From Mesobacillus jeotgali (GTDB taxonomy: Bacteria; Bacillota; Bacilli; Bacillales; Cytobacillaceae), in NCBI RefSeq assembly GCF_900166585.1, contig NZ_FVZC01000009.1:1437444-1501443 (forward strand): a stretch of 64,000 nucleotides of DNA, in the 5' to 3' direction. The position numbers were made by a program, and so were the translations under genes. Under the pieces are notes generated by a model that made no database searches, was not told the DNA's origin, and saw only the letters and a list, made by a program, of their open reading frames with translations. Positions within the stretch are counted from its first letter, which is position 1. Each line of letters begins with the position of its first letter. Of the stretch, positions 60,045-64,000 are shown piece by piece.

Positions 60045-62162
60045 ATGCAGCTGTTACAACGTCTGTGGGAGGCTGTCATCCGTTTCTGGAAAAGACGCCA
60101 CCTGACCCAAATACTGTTATTGGTCTTATTGATTTTTATATTGCTGTCAATTCTTTGGTTTGCTTTTATCGCCAGCAGGGCAAATGTCCAGACTTTAAAG
60201 GATGGATTGAACCAGGCAACCACTATTTATGATCGAAATGGAGATGAGGCAAGCAAACTGGCCACAAACCGTACCGGCGGCGTTTCTATTAAAAATATGC
60301 CAGATCATGTACCAAATGCCGTGATCGCTATTGAAGATGAACGCTTTTACGAACATAATGGTTTTGATATCAAGGGAATCGCTCGTGCTTTCTTTGGAAA
60401 TCTATTGGCTGGGCAGGTTACCGGGGGCGGCAGTACCCTTACCCAACAATTGACAAAAAATGCCCTGCTTTCATCTGAGCGGACTTACAAACGCAAAGTG
60501 GAAGAACTTTTCCTGGCCGTCGAGCTTGAAAAGGTTTATGAAAAGGACGAAATCATCGAAATGTATTTAAACCAGGTTTATTTCGGCAGCGGTGCATTCG
60601 GGATCAATAATGCCAGTAAGAAGTACTTTGCCAAGGATATTCAGGATGTGACGATCAGCGAAGCTGCTCTGCTTGCCGGCTTGCTTAAAGCACCATCCTC
60701 CCTTGACCCTTACAATAATTACGATGCTGCCATCAAGCGCAGGAACGTGGTTTTGGCAAAAATGAATGAGTTAGGTATGATCACTGACTCTCAATATAAG
60801 AAAGCAAAGGCTGAGGAGATTAGCCTCGAAGACGGTGGCGGTTCACTAGCTGATCGCAAATACCCTTCATATGTAGATGCAGTATTAGATGAAGCAACAA
60901 GCAAATATGGACTGACACAGGATGAAATCATGACAAGAGGCTACCGAATCTACACAGAACTTGACCAGGATATACAGTCCGGTTTGGAAAAGGTATACCG
61001 TCAGGACCATTTGTTTCCTGATCGGGCAAGTGATGTTTTGGTACAAAGCGGGTCCGTACTTCTGGATCCTAATAATGGCGGAGTCCGGGCACTAGCCGGC
61101 GGCCGAGGCGAAAAGGTATTCAGAGGATTCAACCGGGCGACGCACTTAAAGGCCCAGCCTGGTTCGACCATGAAGCCCCTCGCGGTTTACACACCAGCCC
61201 TGGAAGAAGGTTACGAGTACGATTCAATGCTTGTAGACAAAAAGATGTCCTTTAAAAATTACAGTCCAAAAAATTTCTCAGATACTTATCAGGGAGAGGT
61301 GCCTATGTATAAAGCAATTGAAGATTCAATCAACCTCCCGGCTGTTTGGCTGTTAAATGAAATTGGTTTGAACAAAGGAATTGATGCAGTTAAAAGATTT
61401 GGCATCAGGGTGGAAAAAGAAGATCAGAATCTGGCCCTTGCTTTAGGCGGTATGCATAATGGAGTTTCCCCTCTTCGGATGGCAGAAGCGTACTCTGTTT
61501 TCCCAAATGGCGGAAAGCGGCAGGACGGACACCTGATTACGAAAATTGTCGGACCGACAGGCCAAGTTATAGCTGAGCATGATGGCTCTACAACTCGTGT
61601 AACCTCAAAATCCGTGGCTAATAAAATGACATCAATGTTATTGAATGTAGTGGAATCGGGAACCGGGAAAGGAACATATATTGAAGGAGTCGATATTGCC
61701 GGAAAGACTGGGTCCACGCAGCTGCCTTATTCTGATATCAATGGAACGAAAGATCAGTGGTTTGTTGGTTATACACCGAACATCGTGGGTGCGGTCTGGC
61801 TCGGATATGATAAGACCGACCGCAAACATTATTTATCCAGCAGCAGTTCCAGAGACGTTGTTCCTTTATTCCGTGCAATTATGGAAGAAACAATGCCCCA
61901 TATTGAACAAGAGGAATTTGATGTCAAATCAATCAATGAGCGTAAATCTGGTGACATGATTGATTATGAAAAAACCGAAAAGGCAATCAGGGATAAAACA
62001 GATAAACTAGAAGAAGAATTAAAAACCCGTGCTGGCCAGGTTGAAGAAAAATTAAAAGAGGAAGCACCGAAGTGGAAAAAGGTTTTTGAACAAATGCAGG
62101 ACGACGCCGGAAAAGTCGGCGATAAAGTCAGAGATAAATTTCGCGAATGGCAAGGACAATAA
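60045..62162 (+). CDS. Bifunctional class A penicillin-binding protein (PbpF/PBP2c-like)
   Basis: The 705-residue protein has one N-terminal membrane helix (ILLLVLLIFILLSILWFAFI). Its glycosyltransferase domain has IAIEDERFYEHNGFD with the catalytic Glu, GGSTLTQQL and the RKVEELFLAVELE block. Its transpeptidase domain has GSTMKP, SINLP and GKTGST. The C-terminal tail (about 620-705) is a charged coiled-coil-like extension. It polymerises and cross-links peptidoglycan; B. subtilis pbpF and pbpG, of similar size, act in spore formation. It stands alone with its own terminator. Confidence 0.93.
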   Translation: MQLLQRLWEAVIRFWKRRHLTQILLLVLLIFILLSILWFAFIASRANVQTLKDGLNQATTIYDRNGDEASKLATNRTGGVSIKNMPDHVPNAVIAIEDERFYEHNGFDIKGIARAFFGNLLAGQVTGGGSTLTQQLTKNALLSSERTYKRKVEELFLAVELEKVYEKDEIIEMYLNQVYFGSGAFGINNASKKYFAKDIQDVTISEAALLAGLLKAPSSLDPYNNYDAAIKRRNVVLAKMNELGMITDSQYKKAKAEEISLEDGGGSLADRKYPSYVDAVLDEATSKYGLTQDEIMTRGYRIYTELDQDIQSGLEKVYRQDHLFPDRASDVLVQSGSVLLDPNNGGVRALAGGRGEKVFRGFNRATHLKAQPGSTMKPLAVYTPALEEGYEYDSMLVDKKMSFKNYSPKNFSDTYQGEVPMYKAIEDSINLPAVWLLNEIGLNKGIDAVKRFGIRVEKEDQNLALALGGMHNGVSPLRMAEAYSVFPNGGKRQDGHLITKIVGPTGQVIAEHDGSTTRVTSKSVANKMTSMLLNVVESGTGKGTYIEGVDIAGKTGSTQLPYSDINGTKDQWFVGYTPNIVGAVWLGYDKTDRKHYLSSSSSRDVVPLFRAIMEETMPHIEQEEFDVKSINERKSGDMIDYEKTEKAIRDKTDKLEEELKTRAGQVEEKLKEEAPKWKKVFEQMQDDAGKVGDKVRDKFREWQGQ

Positions 62163-62168
62163 AGATAA

Positions 62169-62202
62169 AAAGAGAGCAGCTTAAGTAGTTGCTCTCTTTT
62201 TG
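62169..62202 (+). terminator. Terminator of the class A PBP gene
   Basis: AAAGAGAGCA / TGCTCTCTTT stem followed by TTG and mixed sequence. Confidence 0.85.
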
Positions 62203-62252
62203 TCCATGCACTTCAATTATGGTTATTACTTACCCCGTTTAATAATAAGGCT

Positions 62253-62810
62253 TCAAAACGTCTTGGAATAAATGCAGGTATCCGGAATTTCACCACTAAC
62301 TGAAACGGAATCATTTTTTAATATGGCATCTAGAGAAAATCCGAGCTTTTGGGGAATTGCCCTGCTCTTAATGTTTAAGGAATCACATCTAATTTCGATT
62401 CTGCGGGCCTTAAGCTCCCTTACTGCAAATTCTGTGATGCCTTTCACTGCCTCTGTTATATAGCCTTGGCCACTATAACGCGAGTCAATCCAATAACCGA
62501 TTTCGAATTTTGGGACATCCCAATTAATTCTGTGTAAACCTGATGACGCCACAAATTCCCCTGTATCTTTTTTGAATACAAGCAGCCTAAGATCAGAGCG
62601 ATCCAAAAACTTCAAGTAGCCCTGCCGGATTACGACTTCTGTTTCTTCAACACTTTGTTCCTTTTGGGCGAATGGCATCCATGGTTGAAGTTCTTTTAAA
62701 GAAGCATTAATGGACTCGCATGTAACAGCACCATCACCTGGCTTAGGCATCCTGATCAGCAATCTGTCTGTTTCAAATTCACTTGGGAACTCTAATAAAA
62801 TAGGATTCAT
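62253..62810 (-). CDS. GNAT acetyltransferase (RimJ/RimL-like)
   Basis: The 185-residue protein opens with FETDRLLIRMPKPGDG, has FEIGYWIDSRYSGQGYITEAV (acetyl-CoA loop) and SLNIKSRAIPQKLGFS, and ends in a beta strand: the RimJ/RimL ribosomal-protein-acetylase subgroup pattern. The substrate is unknown. GGGGATAG precedes the ATG. Confidence 0.88.
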   Translation of the reverse strand: MNPILLEFPSEFETDRLLIRMPKPGDGAVTCESINASLKELQPWMPFAQKEQSVEETEVVIRQGYLKFLDRSDLRLLVFKKDTGEFVASSGLHRINWDVPKFEIGYWIDSRYSGQGYITEAVKGITEFAVRELKARRIEIRCDSLNIKSRAIPQKLGFSLDAILKNDSVSVSGEIPDTCIYSKTF

Positions 62811-62845
62811 ATATTCATCTATCCCCTCACTTATTTTCTGATAAT

Positions 62846-62866
62846 TAAAAAGGAGCGGTCAGCTCC
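62846..62866 (-). terminator. Terminator downstream of the ABC permease gene
   Basis: GGAGC / GCTCC stem with a 5-nt loop, followed on the minus strand by TTTTTAATT. Confidence 0.75.
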
Positions 62867-62885
62867 GCCCCTTAAATATTTCTCC

Positions 62886-63830
62886 TTAAATACTGATATC
62901 CCTTTTTTGGAAGAAGAAAAAGGTTAGAAACATGAATATTGCGTAATATACAGCAAGTATCGAAAGTGAAATAGGCAATGTTATATTATCAAGGATCCTG
63001 TCTTGAAGAGCATAGACTGTCAAATCCAAATGAGGGAAAATCAAAAATTTGGCCCAAGTATATTTGTCAGCAAGCATCAAGATAATGCCTCCGAGGGTAG
63101 AAGAAAAGAAAAGAACAAATATGCCGATGCCCACCGCAAGAGCTTGACTTTTAAACAGCGTGGAAAGCATGAATGCGATAGTCATGACGATGAGAAGACT
63201 AGGGATAAAATAAAGCATCTTCAGCAGAAATTGTTCTCCAACCATAGCTACTTTTCTTCCTTCAAGCGTGATTTCAAAAATCTTCGTATTGAAATCTCCG
63301 CTGCCGAATAGAACCAATCCGATTATATAACCTGAAACAATCAGCGTTACGATCATTAATAATGCATAGATGATGACGGCTATGTACTTTGACAGCAGGA
63401 TTTTCCATCTCTGATGAGGGCGGATTAATAACTGCTTAATCGTTCCATCAGAAAATTCAGCAGCAACATTCGCACTTCCTACAACAACCACAAATAAAGT
63501 GACAAGAGAGCTGACACCGACAACAACATCATTCATGAAGTGCCAGTTAGTTTTGGCATTTGGATTGATATTTTCGTCCAGCATTTCCTTTGTTTGATCA
63601 ATTTGATTTTGCATCAGTACTTTTTCATCTTCCGAAGCAGATGCCATTTGGTTTTCAAGCATCTTTATTTCTTCCTCTGTATCCTGTCGCCAATTTGGAT
63701 TAGGGTCAGCACTAAACTTACTATAGATAATTCCAGCAATCAAAACAGCCAGGATAATAATAACCATGTAAATCCAGCTTGCCATTTTCCCGAAAACCTT
63801 CATTAATTCATTTTGGATTAACGCAATCAT
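62886..63830 (-). CDS. ABC-2 type transporter permease
   Basis: AAGGAGCAAATG precedes the ATG. The 314-residue protein has a first helix at about 17-37, a long extracytoplasmic segment rich in Glu/Gln (about 40-95), and five further helices. AAEFSDGTIKQLLIRPHQR is the typical coupling loop of bacitracin/lantibiotic-type ABC-2 permeases. It overlaps the upstream ATPase gene by 4 nt (ATGA), showing they form one transporter. The substrate is unknown. Confidence 0.85.
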   Translation of the reverse strand: MIALIQNELMKVFGKMASWIYMVIIILAVLIAGIIYSKFSADPNPNWRQDTEEEIKMLENQMASASEDEKVLMQNQIDQTKEMLDENINPNAKTNWHFMNDVVVGVSSLVTLFVVVVGSANVAAEFSDGTIKQLLIRPHQRWKILLSKYIAVIIYALLMIVTLIVSGYIIGLVLFGSGDFNTKIFEITLEGRKVAMVGEQFLLKMLYFIPSLLIVMTIAFMLSTLFKSQALAVGIGIFVLFFSSTLGGIILMLADKYTWAKFLIFPHLDLTVYALQDRILDNITLPISLSILAVYYAIFMFLTFFFFQKRDISI

Positions 63831-64000
63831 ATCATTTGCTCCTTTTTATCTTTATTTGTGATCTCAAGGAAGCGATCTTCCAATGTGGCTTTCACATTTA
63901 ATATTTCGTAAACATCAACATTATTTTCAACAAAGAGCTTATTTATCAAAGGTATTTGCTCTCTCCTCAAGGAAATAGTCAGTCGTGCGTCCTTTTTTGA
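63827..64000 (-). CDS. ABC transporter ATP-binding protein, C-terminal 57 residues only
   Basis: The frame is open to the right window edge and stops at TGA 63827-63829. The visible part reads as the C-terminal extension of a BcrA-type ATPase: LTISLRREQIPLINKLFVEN, then VKATLEDRFLEIT and a Lys-rich end. The nucleotide-binding motifs lie outside the window. The assignment rests on the 4-nt overlap with the permease and on this C-terminal pattern. Confidence 0.75.
   Translation of the reverse strand, partial: SKKDARLTISLRREQIPLINKLFVENNVDVYEILNVKATLEDRFLEITNKDKKEQMI

Overview
This 64 kb window looks like chromosomal DNA of an endospore-forming, low-GC Gram-positive bacterium of the Bacillaceae. 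The evidence is the gene content (racA, SpoIIP, YitT, YndM, YwbE, an RsbR paralogue, a DUF1292 protein), the strong AGGAGG-type ribosome binding sites, the frequent TTG and GTG starts, and the U-rich hairpin terminators. Most of it is ordinary chromosomal backbone with mobile DNA scattered through it.

Layout. 1-7.8 kb: the 5' part of one enormous exported S8 protease gene with a beta-propeller and four copies of a ~373-residue module; it runs off the left edge. 8.1-19.4 kb: a metallophosphoesterase, a ClpN-like/GNAT fusion, a DMT exporter, an RDD protein, an aromatic-acid-exporter-like protein, a beta-helix protein, a HAD phosphatase, an RsbR paralogue, YwbE and a cation/proton antiporter whose N-terminus is frameshifted. 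19.45-20.87 kb: an IS110-family element with a candidate bridge RNA upstream of its transposase. 21.2-25.5 kb: two YitT proteins around a DUF1292 gene, tRNA-Arg(CCT), a 183-bp miniature transposon and a PAP2 phosphatase. 25.5-33.5 kb: an amino-acid permease and a Ytr-like envelope-stress region (GntR regulator, ABC ATPase, permease, ECF sigma factor, then a MacB-type ABC pair). 33.8-47 kb: a GNAT pseudogene split by a second miniature transposon, VanW, a PBP2-type transpeptidase, lipoproteins, several GNATs, a DUF1002 protein, YdcF, RacA, a cold-shock protein, and a four-gene cluster (lipoprotein, DUF350, unknown, glutathionylspermidine-synthase-like ATP-grasp). 47-58.7 kb: a LacI regulator, a MEDS-domain protein, nitronate monooxygenase, a PlsY paralogue with the third miniature transposon just upstream, an MFS transporter, a ZIP transporter, a first CorA, SpoIIP and a second CorA. 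58.7-64 kb: the second CorA's leader, a small secreted Met-rich protein, a bifunctional class A PBP, a GNAT and an ABC exporter that continues past the right edge.

How genes may work together. Cell-wall and envelope functions dominate (two PBPs, VanW, SpoIIP, Ytr-type ABC genes with an ECF sigma, the ATP-grasp/DUF350/lipoprotein cluster). The observation I consider most novel is the leader of the second corA gene (about 58743-58965, minus strand). It holds a 36-codon ORF beginning MGYSIEPDPDRREE. Just after the EPDP codons lies a 13-nt segment that can pair with 13 nt spanning the ORF's stop codon, and that same second segment can instead pair with the corA Shine-Dalgarno sequence. This is the layout expected of a translation-coupled Mg2+ switch in which ribosomes that abort at the acidic/proline run leave corA open. 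It resembles in logic, and in the EPDP string, the enterobacterial MgtL leader, but it is an inference from sequence only.

Start codons were chosen by Shine-Dalgarno position, so many differ from the longest reading frame. Two genes (antiporter, GNAT pseudogene) carry apparent frameshifts in 7-base homopolymers; sequencing error is a real alternative there.
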